This document shows positions 19,039 through 27,231 of a DNA stretch of 64,000 nucleotides, one piece after another. This DNA is from Variovorax paradoxus (lineage in GTDB: Bacteria; Pseudomonadota; Gammaproteobacteria; Burkholderiales; Burkholderiaceae_C), in NCBI RefSeq assembly GCF_018614875.1, contig NZ_JAGGNW010000031.1:82099-146098 (forward strand), in the 5' to 3' direction. Each line of letters starts with the position of its first letter. The first letter of the stretch is position 1. Under the pieces are notes generated by a model. That model saw nothing but the letters and a program-made list of their open reading frames with translations. It ran no database searches and was not told the DNA's origin. The position numbers and the translations under genes were made by a program.

Positions 19039-21042
19039 ATGAAATCATCGATGTTTCCCCGCGTGGCGGGCTGGGCCCTGCTTCTCGTGTCGGCCTTGGT
19101 GGCGCTGTGCTTCGCGGTCGTCTTGAACTTCGACTGGAACCGTGCCAGGCCGTGGATCAACCAGCGCGTCAGCGAAGCGACGGGCCGCCCGTTCGCCATC
19201 CGAGGCGACCTGGTCCTGCAGTGGGACAGCCCCGAGGCCGAAACAGGTTGGCGCCGCTGGGTGCCCTGGCCGAGGCTGAGCGCGCAAGACATTACCCTGG
19301 GCAATGCCGACTGGGGCAAGACCGGCCCGCACATGGCCGAGATCAGGCAGCTGACTTTCTCGCTGAACCCGTTGCCCCTGCTGAACCGCACGATCCGCAT
19401 TCCCACGCTCGAACTCGCCGGCCCTGTTCTTTCTCTCGAACGCACCGCAGACGGCAAGAACAACTGGACGCTGGCATCCGGCAACGCGGAGCCCTCGAGC
19501 TGGAAGCTCGATCTGCAGCGGCTGGTGCTGAGCCAGGGCACGGTGAAGCTCGCCGATGCGACGGCAAAGCTCAACCTCAAGGTCGACATCGACAGCCTGC
19601 CCAAGGAAAGCGCCGAGGGCTATGGCATCGGCTGGAAACTCGGCGGCACGTTCCGCCAGACACCGGTGCAAGGAAGCGGCCGGGCCGGCGCCGTGCTCTC
19701 GCTGCAGCAGGACACCAAGCCCTACCCGTTGCAGGCGGGCGTGCAGATCGGCGCCACGCGCATCGACATCGCCGGCACGCTGACCAAGCCCGATGCCCTG
19801 GCGGCGCTGGATCTGCGGCTCAAGCTTTCGGGTGCCAGCATGGCGCACCTGTACCCGATCACGGGCATCACGCTGCCCAACACGCCCCCGTTCAGCACCG
19901 AAGGCCATCTGGTCGGCAAGCTCGACAAGGCCGGCGGTCGCTGGCTCTACGAAAACTTCAAGGGCCGCGTGGGTGCCAGCGATATTGCGGGCACGCTGGA
20001 ATACATCTCCCAGCAGCCGCGGCCGCTGCTGCGCGGCCAGGTGCAATCCAACCAGCTGCGCCTGGAAGACCTGGCGCCGTTGATCGGTGCCGATTCGAAC
20101 ACCAGCAAGGCCAAGCGGGGCGCCGCTGCCGTTCAGCCGGCGGGCAAGGTACTGCCGGTGGAGAAGTTCGACACGGCGAGCTGGGGCAGCATCGATGCGG
20201 ACGTGAAGTTTGCCGGCCGCAAGATCTTCCATGCCAAGGACCTGCCCATCGACAGCCTGGTGGCGGACCTTCATCTGAAGGACGGCGTGCTCTCGCTCAC
20301 GCCATTGAGCTTCGGCGTTGCGGGCGGCACCCTGGCCGCAACGGTCAAGCTCGACGGCAGGCAAGACCCCATTCGCGCCAACCTGCAGCTCTCGGCGCGC
20401 CGCCTGAAGATCAAGGAACTCTTTCCCACGCTGGACACCCTGCAGGCCAGCCTGGGCCAGATCGGCGGCGACGCCGCGCTGTCCGCATCCGGCAACTCCG
20501 TCGCCGCCTTGCTGGGCACCTCCAATGGCGAGGTGAAGGCGCTGGTGAGCAAGGGCACCGTGAGCAAGTTTCTGCTCGAGGCCATGGGGTTGAACATCGG
20601 CAGCGTGGTCGCGACCCAGCTGTTCGGCGACAGGCAGGTCCAGTTGAACTGCCTGGCCAGCGACTTCAAGGTGACGCAGGGTGTCATGCAGGTGCGCTCC
20701 TTCGTTCTGGATACCGATGAGTCGGTCGTCAACGTGAGCGGGCTCGTCGACCTTTCCAAGGAACAACTCGCGCTGGAGATCCAGCCGCGGAACAAGGCGC
20801 TGCGCGTTCTTTCGCTGCGTTCGCCGCTGTACGTCAAGGGCACGTTCAAGAACCCCGATGTCGGCGTCGACAAGGGCGCCGTCGCGCTCAAGCTGGGTTC
20901 CGCGATTGCGCTGGGCGCGATGGCGCCCGCCGCCGCGCTGCTGCCGCTGCTGAACATGGGTTCGCAAGAGTTCGCGGAATGCGCGCCGCTGGAGGCTGCT
21001 GCGCGCCAGAAGCCGCAGGCTGGCAGGCCGAAGGCGCGTTAG
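19039..21042 (+). CDS. AsmA-family protein
   Basis: A 667-residue protein with an N-terminal membrane anchor (residues about 9-30, VAGWALLLVSALVALCFAVV) and a long periplasmic part typical of AsmA: FDWNRARPWINQRVSEATGRPFAI, then repeated beta-groove segments and a C-terminal region with VNVSGLVDLSKEQLALEIQP and RSPLYVKGTFKNPDV. AsmA-like proteins are thought to move phospholipids between membranes. Start 19039 was chosen because AAGGGAGTG sits just upstream, although the frame is open for 61 more codons. Confidence 0.88.
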   Translation: MKSSMFPRVAGWALLLVSALVALCFAVVLNFDWNRARPWINQRVSEATGRPFAIRGDLVLQWDSPEAETGWRRWVPWPRLSAQDITLGNADWGKTGPHMAEIRQLTFSLNPLPLLNRTIRIPTLELAGPVLSLERTADGKNNWTLASGNAEPSSWKLDLQRLVLSQGTVKLADATAKLNLKVDIDSLPKESAEGYGIGWKLGGTFRQTPVQGSGRAGAVLSLQQDTKPYPLQAGVQIGATRIDIAGTLTKPDALAALDLRLKLSGASMAHLYPITGITLPNTPPFSTEGHLVGKLDKAGGRWLYENFKGRVGASDIAGTLEYISQQPRPLLRGQVQSNQLRLEDLAPLIGADSNTSKAKRGAAAVQPAGKVLPVEKFDTASWGSIDADVKFAGRKIFHAKDLPIDSLVADLHLKDGVLSLTPLSFGVAGGTLAATVKLDGRQDPIRANLQLSARRLKIKELFPTLDTLQASLGQIGGDAALSASGNSVAALLGTSNGEVKALVSKGTVSKFLLEAMGLNIGSVVATQLFGDRQVQLNCLASDFKVTQGVMQVRSFVLDTDESVVNVSGLVDLSKEQLALEIQPRNKALRVLSLRSPLYVKGTFKNPDVGVDKGAVALKLGSAIALGAMAPAAALLPLLNMGSQEFAECAPLEAAARQKPQAGRPKAR

Positions 21043-21139
21043 CAGCGCAAGACTACCGGGGCAACTCCGTCAAGACCAGCCAGGGCGGCCGCAGCTGGGT
21101 GAAGGCGGCTCGTCCGGGCTCAGGTCGCCGAGGAACGGG

Positions 21140-21547
21140 CTAAGCACGGAATCCCTCCCCATGAAACACGGCGCGCAGGTCGGCATCGCTCGCGGGGGAA
21201 AGAATCATGTCCGGATGCAGGCCGTCGACGGACGAGCGGGAGAGCGCTTCCTGCGCATAGCTCAGCTCGGTCGGATGCGCCAGGAAGAACACGCGAACGC
21301 GCTGGCCAAGCGCTTCCCACACGTCGGAAATGAGCGCCACTTGCGGCGTTGCGTCCGCGTGCAGCCCAAGAAGAATGGCATCGAAGCGCCGCCCTTCGCG
21401 GGCGGCATGAATCAGTCCATGAAGATGCGCGAAGGAAACATGGTCGATGCCGACGGCTTTCAGAGAACTGCCCGTGCAGAGGCGTTGCAGGGCGTCCGAG
21501 TCCACGAGCGCGATCCGGTTCTGGCGAAGGTCGTCTGCAAAAATCAT
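21140..21547 (-). CDS. Hypothetical receiver-like protein
   Basis: A 135-residue protein that begins like a receiver domain (NRIALVDSDALQRLC) and has a strand FDAILLGLHADA where the phosphoacceptor would be, here without a clear Asp at the strand end, then RVRVFFLAHPTEL. It looks like a stand-alone pseudo-receiver, but the assignment is tentative. No DNA-binding domain is present. A small lipoprotein gene lies upstream on the same strand. Confidence 0.45.
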   Translation of the reverse strand: MIFADDLRQNRIALVDSDALQRLCTGSSLKAVGIDHVSFAHLHGLIHAAREGRRFDAILLGLHADATPQVALISDVWEALGQRVRVFFLAHPTELSYAQEALSRSSVDGLHPDMILSPASDADLRAVFHGEGFRA

Positions 21548-21635
21548 GAGGTTGCGGCGCGCATCGTTGCCCAGATTGGGGCCGCCGGTTCAGGCGGCCT
21601 GGCGCGGCACCGCCGCCCGCGGGCAAGCTGCCGGA

Positions 21636-21782
21636 TCAGCAGTTGCCCTTCTTGGCTTGGCCAGGAGGGCAGAAGCCGCCCTTTCCTGGCCCCGGCCCGG
21701 GGTCCACCACGGGGTACACGCAGGCGCTCAGGAGCAAGGACATCGCAAAGGCGAACATGACGGTGGTGGTGGTTTTTTTCAT
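21636..21782 (-). CDS. Tiny lipoprotein (48 residues)
   Basis: A short frame starting MKKTTTTVMFAFAMSLLLSA with lipidated Cys21, then CVYPVVDPGPGPGKGGFCPP and a short tail ending KKGNC. The signal peptide and LLSAC lipobox are textbook, so translation is likely despite the size. The mature part is only 28 residues with two more cysteines. Function unknown. Confidence 0.6.
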   Translation of the reverse strand: MKKTTTTVMFAFAMSLLLSACVYPVVDPGPGPGKGGFCPPGQAKKGNC

Positions 21783-22074
21783 ACGGACTCCTGGTTGAAA
21801 TTGTTCGGGCGCTGTTCAGCCACAAGATATGTGAATTACTAACATTTCGACAGGAAATGCGTCACGATCCACTTTGGTTGACATGAAGAACAGCAACCAG
21901 GCGGCAGTTCCGCCCAGTACGTCACGAATAATGCCGAAGCGGACATCCGTCACAGCAACGCAGATTTAGAAGCACATGTGCAGGCCGGCCGGGAATCCGG
22001 CCGCCGCATTCAGTCAAACTCGGGTGCTACCCACCGTGGTTTCCACAACCGTTCTATCGAAAGGAATTCCTGTT

Positions 22075-22356
22075 TTGAACAAGACCGAACTCATCGCCGC
22101 CATCGCGGAAGACACCAACCTCAGCAAGGCCGATGCCGGCCGCGCCTTCGACTCGGCGCTCGAGCAACTCTCGCGTGCCCTGGTGCGTGGGGACACTGTC
22201 CAACTGATCGGCTTTGGCACCTTCACGGTTTCAAACCGTGCCGAACGCACCGGCCGCAATCCGTCGACCGGCGAGCAGATCACGATCAAGGCCAGCAAGA
22301 GCGCCAAGTTCGCGGCAGGAAAGGCACTGAAGGACGCCATCAACCAAGTGGGCTGA
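22075..22356 (+). CDS. HU-family DNA-binding protein, TTG start
   Basis: A 93-residue histone-like protein: NKTELIAAIAEDTNLSKADA, GFGTFTVSNRAERTGRNPST (the DNA-contacting arm) and a C-terminal KFAAGKALKDAIN. HU bends and compacts DNA. The start is TTG 22075, supported by AAGGA nine bases upstream and by the normal family start; an upstream in-frame ATG would add 33 unlikely residues. It has about 290 bp of upstream non-coding DNA, in which GTCAC occurs several times but no clear promoter could be assigned. Confidence 0.92.
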   Translation: MNKTELIAAIAEDTNLSKADAGRAFDSALEQLSRALVRGDTVQLIGFGTFTVSNRAERTGRNPSTGEQITIKASKSAKFAAGKALKDAINQVG

Positions 22357-22446
22357 TGCTGGAGGAGCCAGCGCCTCTGATGCAGTCGGCGCTGATGGGG
22401 GAGGACGGATCGCCGTACGCGATGGTGCCTCCTCCCGCCAGCGCGC

Positions 22447-23877
22447 TCAGGCCTGTGGTGCGCCTTGCCACCCGCCCCCCAGGGCCTTGTAGAGATTGAC
22501 CATGTTCACAGCCTCCTTGAGCTGCAGTTCGATCAGCTGCTGCTGCTCGGCATAAAGCTCGCGCTGGGCATCCTGGCTGGCAAAGTAGTCTTCCAGCCCG
22601 CTGCGAAAACGCGTGCGCGCAATGCTCGCCACCTTTTCCAGCGCCTGCACGCGAGCCTGCTGCGCCTCCAGCTGCGGGCGCAGGTGGTCGTCGGCGATCA
22701 GGGCATTGGCGGTCTCGCGAAACGCCATTTGCGCTGCGTGTTCGTAGGAGGCCATCGCCGCCGCCAGCCGCTCCTCGTTGGCCGTGATGTTGGCGGAGCG
22801 GCGGCCCCAGTCGAAGATCGGCAACGACACGCCCAGCACGCCGGCCCAGCTTCTGTTGCCGCTCGCCAGCAGCGTCGACAGCTCCCCGCTGACGCCGCCC
22901 GCGAGCGCCGTCAGCGAAATGGTCGGCAGCATCGCGGCCTTGGCCGCGCCGACGCCCGAGTTGGCGGCTTCGACGCGGGAATAGGCCGCCAGGAGATCAG
23001 GTCGCCGCTGCAGCAGGCTGGACGGCAGGCCCGCCGGCACCTGCGCCGTGGAGCGCTCCGGCCAGGGCCGGGCGCCGCCAGTGTCGGGTGACACCGGCTG
23101 GCCGACAAGCACGTTCAGCCACTGAATGTCCTGGGCGACGCGCATGCGGAATTCTTCCTGCTTCACGCGGGCGTTCTGCAGCAGCGACTGGGCGCGGTAG
23201 ACGTCGAGCTGCGCCGCGCCGCCAACCGCCTTGGCGCGGCCGACCATGTCGGCATTGGCAGCCAGGCTGGACTCGTTGGCATTGGCCAGGCCAAGCAAGG
23301 CACGGTCGGCGCGCAGCGTGAGGTAGGCATTCGACACTTCTCCCACCAGGTTCATGCGCGCGGCCGCAAAGTCCTTGTCGCCCGCCTCGGCCAGGGAGCC
23401 GGTTTGCTGGGTCGCACTCTGTTGGCGGCCGAAGAAGTCGAGTTCGTACGAGGTCACGCCGGCCTGGATGTCGAAGCTGTTGGAAACCCGGCCGTCGGAT
23501 GGCACGTTGCCGAGCGGGCTGAGCGACCCTTGCGTGGTGGTTTGCGCCCGCTGGGCATGGCCCGACAGGCCGAACTGCGGAAACAGCGAGGCGCGGCTGC
23601 CGGCATACACGGCCCGGGCTTCGCGGGCACGCGCGGCATAGGCGCGCAGGTCGCGGTTCTGCGTGAGAGCGGTTGCAATCAGCCCGCGCAGTTCGTCGTC
23701 CTGCACGAAGCCGCGCCAGTCCACGGGTTCCGCGTTGGACACCGTCTTGCCGGCCGGCCATTGCGCAGGCACCGTCAGATCGGGCTGCTTGAGCGGCGGC
23801 GTGAGATTGCATCCACTCACCACCAGCACGACGCATGTCGCCAGCACCAGCAGGAGCAGCCGCAGGAACAGGCGCAC
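22447..23877 (-). CDS. Alternative: separate NodT-family outer membrane lipoprotein within the fused frame
   Basis: If translation re-initiates at GTG 23877, a 476-residue protein results. It has a normal lipoprotein signal (Arg-containing n-region, a Leu-rich core and lipobox VVSGC with Cys at residue 23) and the full NodT/OprM architecture with paired coiled coils. The ribosome-binding-like GGAG in front of the GTG supports this reading. It would act as the outer-membrane channel for the HlyD-type adaptor in the same operon. Confidence 0.55.
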   Translation of the reverse strand: MRLFLRLLLLVLATCVVLVVSGCNLTPPLKQPDLTVPAQWPAGKTVSNAEPVDWRGFVQDDELRGLIATALTQNRDLRAYAARAREARAVYAGSRASLFPQFGLSGHAQRAQTTTQGSLSPLGNVPSDGRVSNSFDIQAGVTSYELDFFGRQQSATQQTGSLAEAGDKDFAAARMNLVGEVSNAYLTLRADRALLGLANANESSLAANADMVGRAKAVGGAAQLDVYRAQSLLQNARVKQEEFRMRVAQDIQWLNVLVGQPVSPDTGGARPWPERSTAQVPAGLPSSLLQRRPDLLAAYSRVEAANSGVGAAKAAMLPTISLTALAGGVSGELSTLLASGNRSWAGVLGVSLPIFDWGRRSANITANEERLAAAMASYEHAAQMAFRETANALIADDHLRPQLEAQQARVQALEKVASIARTRFRSGLEDYFASQDAQRELYAEQQQLIELQLKEAVNMVNLYKALGGGWQGAPQA

Positions 23878-25857
23878 GAACCCCGCTCCCGGGGCGCCGA
23901 AGCCCGCACTCGCCAGCAACGCCGAAGCGGCCTGCCACGGCCGCACCTGAACCGCGACATGGCTCGGAGGCACATTGAACACGTGGCTCACCAGCTGCTC
24001 GCGCTGGGCCTCGGTGCCGGCGAACCGCAGTTCGGCACCGGCGGAGCTTCTGCCGGCCAGGCGGGCCGGGAGCCATCCCACGGGATCGACATAGACCTCC
24101 AGCGGCTGGCCCACGCGCAGGCGTTTGAGCGGGGCCTTGGCTTCCAGCAGCGCGCCGTCAACCGCGATGTTGACGAAGCGCGATTCGCTCTCGCCCGCCG
24201 CGGTGCGCACCCTGGTGCGCGCGCGCCACGGAAAGCGCTCTTCCTGCTCCGGCCGTGGCAGGTCGACGCAGGCGATGAGCGCGGCCAGGCAGAGGATGAG
24301 CGCAATGCCGGTCCACACGAGATTGAGCTCGTCGCCGGGTGTGAGCGCTTCGCCGCTCAGGGCAACCGATGCACCGCCGAACTGCAGCGCCACGAGCAGC
24401 CCGCCGAACACCGCGACCAGTTTCCAGTGCACGACGGTCTTGGTGCGGTCCAGCCCCTTGGCCGTGACCTTGAAGGGATGGCCGAAGGGGCGCACCATGG
24501 CGCTGACCAGCGTTCCGGTGACGGCCATGGCCGCCACCAGCTGGCTGACCTCGCTGAACACCGGCAGGCAGCGCCGCTGGCTGATCCAGTAGCTGTAGGC
24601 CCAGAACATCATGAGCGGCGGCAGCCCGAACGACGCAAAGGCCTGCGGCGTGGCATGGAACACCGAGACCCCGGCATACCAGTAGAGCGCGGGCGCCAGC
24701 ATGATCATGGCCATGAACGGCTTGCCGAGCCAGTGCAGCAGCCCGTGCAGGAAGTGCATCCGGGCCGAGAGGCTGTAGCCGCGGCCGCGCAGCGGGCCGT
24801 CGGGCAGCAGCGCGAGCTGCACCGTTCCCAGGCACCAGCGGCTGCGCTGGTTGATGTAGTCGATGATGCTCTCGGCCGACAAGCCGTTCGACAGCCGTTC
24901 GCCCAGCCAGCGGGTGATGTGGCCATGCCGCAGCAGCAGGTAGGTGGTGTGGATGTCTTCGCACACGCTGCCGACGGGGAAGCCGCCCGCGGCGGTGATC
25001 AGGTCGCGCCGCACGATGAAGGAAGTGCCCACGCAGAAAGCCGAGTCCGCGGCGTCCTTGGCGGGCTGCAGCACGTCGAAGAACACGCGCTGCTCGTCGA
25101 CCCAGCTGCCGGTGGCGCGCAGGTTGTGCTGGATGGGGTCGGCGTTGTAATAGAACTGCGGCGTTTGCACCAGCCCCACCTTGCGGTCCGCGAACAGGCC
25201 CAGCATGCGGTAGACGATCTGCCGCTGCGGCGCAAAGTCGGCATCGAGCACCAGGATGTAGGGCGCATTGGTCACGCCCGCCGACAGCCGCAGGCCGTTG
25301 TTGAGGTTGCCGGCCTTGGCATGGCTGTTGTCGGGCCGGCGCGCATAGTGCACGCCCTTGCGCTCGCAATACTCGCGCAGCCAATCGCGCCGGGTGTCGT
25401 CAAGCACCCATACCTTCAGGTTCGGATAGTCGATGGCCTGCGCGGCGATGACGGTCTTTTCGAGCACGGCCAGTTCTTCGTTGTACGTGCAGATGAAGAC
25501 GTCCACGGCCGGCACCTGCGTGCCGCGGCCGCGCAGCGCGGCTTCGCCCTGGTCGGCCAGCCGATGGTTGTCGCGGCGCCGCACCAGCATGTGGATGGAC
25601 ATCAGCGTGTAGACGATGGCCGTCAGCTCGAAGCAGAGGAACACCCAGGCGAACAGGGTCTCGAAGCCGAGGTCCGAAGGCGGCATGGTGGCGACCACGC
25701 GCCAGACGGCATAGCGCATCAGCAGCAGCGCGGTCAGCGCGCCGAACAGCATGCGGTGGGACATGCGGTCGACCCGCCCCCATGTCATCAGGAGCAGCGC
25801 CAGGCCCGCAACAAGTGCGTTGAGCTGGAACTCCGGTGTGGCGATCAGGTGGGACAT
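22447..25857 (-). CDS. Cellulose-synthase-like GT2-PilZ protein fused in frame to NodT/TolC-type outer membrane lipoprotein
   Basis: One open frame of 1136 residues. Residues 1-530 are a membrane GT2 synthase with DD at 153-154, DAD at 205-207, ED at 300-301 and QRSRW at 337-341, flanked by about eight membrane helices. Residues 535-640 are PilZ-like, with RFPWR (541-545) and NIAVDG (563-568), where the usual Ser of the second motif is Ala. Residues 661-683 are a lipoprotein signal (VVSGC). From 684 on it is an efflux outer-membrane factor (VPAQWP, QRRPDLLAAYSRVEAAN, LPIFDWGRR). No stop separates the parts. A GTG at 23877 with GGAG eight bases upstream could start the lipoprotein separately. 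The product is likely a beta-glucan exported to the surface. The start overlaps the upstream gene by 13 bp. Confidence 0.85.
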   Translation of the reverse strand: MSHLIATPEFQLNALVAGLALLLMTWGRVDRMSHRMLFGALTALLLMRYAVWRVVATMPPSDLGFETLFAWVFLCFELTAIVYTLMSIHMLVRRRDNHRLADQGEAALRGRGTQVPAVDVFICTYNEELAVLEKTVIAAQAIDYPNLKVWVLDDTRRDWLREYCERKGVHYARRPDNSHAKAGNLNNGLRLSAGVTNAPYILVLDADFAPQRQIVYRMLGLFADRKVGLVQTPQFYYNADPIQHNLRATGSWVDEQRVFFDVLQPAKDAADSAFCVGTSFIVRRDLITAAGGFPVGSVCEDIHTTYLLLRHGHITRWLGERLSNGLSAESIIDYINQRSRWCLGTVQLALLPDGPLRGRGYSLSARMHFLHGLLHWLGKPFMAMIMLAPALYWYAGVSVFHATPQAFASFGLPPLMMFWAYSYWISQRRCLPVFSEVSQLVAAMAVTGTLVSAMVRPFGHPFKVTAKGLDRTKTVVHWKLVAVFGGLLVALQFGGASVALSGEALTPGDELNLVWTGIALILCLAALIACVDLPRPEQEERFPWRARTRVRTAAGESESRFVNIAVDGALLEAKAPLKRLRVGQPLEVYVDPVGWLPARLAGRSSAGAELRFAGTEAQREQLVSHVFNVPPSHVAVQVRPWQAASALLASAGFGAPGAGFVRLFLRLLLLVLATCVVLVVSGCNLTPPLKQPDLTVPAQWPAGKTVSNAEPVDWRGFVQDDELRGLIATALTQNRDLRAYAARAREARAVYAGSRASLFPQFGLSGHAQRAQTTTQGSLSPLGNVPSDGRVSNSFDIQAGVTSYELDFFGRQQSATQQTGSLAEAGDKDFAAARMNLVGEVSNAYLTLRADRALLGLANANESSLAANADMVGRAKAVGGAAQLDVYRAQSLLQNARVKQEEFRMRVAQDIQWLNVLVGQPVSPDTGGARPWPERSTAQVPAGLPSSLLQRRPDLLAAYSRVEAANSGVGAAKAAMLPTISLTALAGGVSGELSTLLASGNRSWAGVLGVSLPIFDWGRRSANITANEERLAAAMASYEHAAQMAFRETANALIADDHLRPQLEAQQARVQALEKVASIARTRFRSGLEDYFASQDAQRELYAEQQQLIELQLKEAVNMVNLYKALGGGWQGAPQA

Positions 25858-27188
25858 GGTGACGTGGCTCCTGTTGCGGCGGTCTTGCCGGTGAAGGGGT
25901 TGAACCCCGTTGCGGCCAGCGCGATCCAGGCGGTTGCGCCCAAGTGTGGCCAGCGGTAGTAGTAAAAGTCGGCGCCGGTCGAGTCCGGGCCAATGGCGAG
26001 TCCGGTGGAAATGCGGGCGCTGGGCGTTGCGTAGTACAGGCCGTTGTCCGCGCGCTGCGAGGCCAGCAGCTGCCACAAGGCCTCGGGCGCCGCGCCCTTG
26101 CGCGCCACCAGGGTGGCGGCCGCCTGGGCGGTGCCCTCGGTCCATATGCCGTCCGGGCTGCGGGAGAAGCCGTAGCCTTCACCGAAGCGATGGTTCTTCT
26201 CCACCCAATCGAGCCCCCGCATCCATGCGCAGGAACCCGCGGGCGCCGCCAGCAGCGGCCACAGCTGCGCATCCAGCCCCGAGCCATCCGTTGCAATGGT
26301 GGCGCCGTCTTCCTTGGTGCCGATGTTGAAGCGCTGCTGCGACGGGTTCCACATGCGGCCCACGAAGTCGAGCGCGGTGCGCGCCTGCTGGCGTTCCGCT
26401 TCGGCCTGCCCGCCGGCGCGCGCCGCCCAGGCGGCCGCCATGGCGATATCGATGTTGTGCTCGGTGGATTTCCAGGTCTGGGCGCGCTGCGCGTTGTCCC
26501 AGCCGTACCAGCCGCCGTTGTAGCCGTCGGGCGCGTTCCTGGCGCGCGTGCGCTGCTCGATCCAGCCGAGCAGCCTGCGCGCGCTTGCCAGATAGGCGGG
26601 CGACGGCTCGGCCTCATTCAGGTTCAGCAGCAGCAAGGCGGCCCAGGCCACGTTGCCGGTGGCCGTGCTCACCTGGTACGCATCGGCGATCCATTGATTC
26701 TTGCCCGCATCCCAGCGCCCCGGCAGCGCGGCCTTTTCCTCGGTCATCGGGCCGGCGCGGTAGCCGTTGCGCACGCGCCCGTCGGCCACGTTCGGATCGC
26801 GTTCCACCGCGCGCACCACCGCGTCGCCGATGCGCCGGGCCGAGGCCGCGTCGCCGCAGGCCAGCAGCGCGATGCCGGCCAGTGCGTTGTCATAGGTGAA
26901 GGCGACGCCCGCGAGCGCGGGCTCCAGCGGCGTGCCCTGCCGGGGGTCGGCAAGGCGGTAGCTGGTGAGAAACAGCGGTCCGGAAGCCGCGCCCTTCTGG
27001 TCCTCCACAACCGCCCGCCGCAGCCCTTCGCAGCTTTGCCGGGCAAGCCCTTGTTGCGTGGCGCTGCCGGCTTGCGGGCCGGGTTGACGGCCAGACTGCT
27101 GGGCGACGGCCGCGGACATGGGCAAGGCCGAGGCCGCCAATGCGGCAACGCAGGACACCAGGGTCCGGGAAAAGGGGGAAACCGACAT
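25845..27188 (-). CDS. Periplasmic six-hairpin glycosidase-like protein in polysaccharide operon
   Basis: A 447-residue protein with a signal peptide (SRTLVSCVAALAASALPMSA, cleavage near AVA-QQ). Helical repeats rich in aromatic and acidic motifs follow: TYDNALAGIALL, YNGGWYGWDN, WKSTEHNIDIAMAAAW, SPDGIWTEGTAQAA and YYYRWPHLGATAW. The pattern suggests an (alpha/alpha)6-toroid as in GH8-like and other six-hairpin enzymes, so it may trim or edit the nascent glycan as BcsZ does for cellulose. I cannot assign a GH family by eye. It overlaps the synthase start by 13 bp and follows the HlyD gene by 43 bp. Confidence 0.6.
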   Translation of the reverse strand: MSVSPFSRTLVSCVAALAASALPMSAAVAQQSGRQPGPQAGSATQQGLARQSCEGLRRAVVEDQKGAASGPLFLTSYRLADPRQGTPLEPALAGVAFTYDNALAGIALLACGDAASARRIGDAVVRAVERDPNVADGRVRNGYRAGPMTEEKAALPGRWDAGKNQWIADAYQVSTATGNVAWAALLLLNLNEAEPSPAYLASARRLLGWIEQRTRARNAPDGYNGGWYGWDNAQRAQTWKSTEHNIDIAMAAAWAARAGGQAEAERQQARTALDFVGRMWNPSQQRFNIGTKEDGATIATDGSGLDAQLWPLLAAPAGSCAWMRGLDWVEKNHRFGEGYGFSRSPDGIWTEGTAQAAATLVARKGAAPEALWQLLASQRADNGLYYATPSARISTGLAIGPDSTGADFYYYRWPHLGATAWIALAATGFNPFTGKTAATGATSPCPT

Positions 27189-27231
27189 GGCTCTGTTCCG
27201 ATGCGGGTGGTTGGTGCATTTCCGCCTGCGC

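Noticed and set aside
22447..26145. Extension of the GT2 frame upstream to 26145
   Set aside because: The upstream part is antisense-free but overlaps the glycosidase-like gene in another frame and has Arg/Gly-rich shadow text; ATG 25857 (MSHLIATPEF) fits the synthase start.
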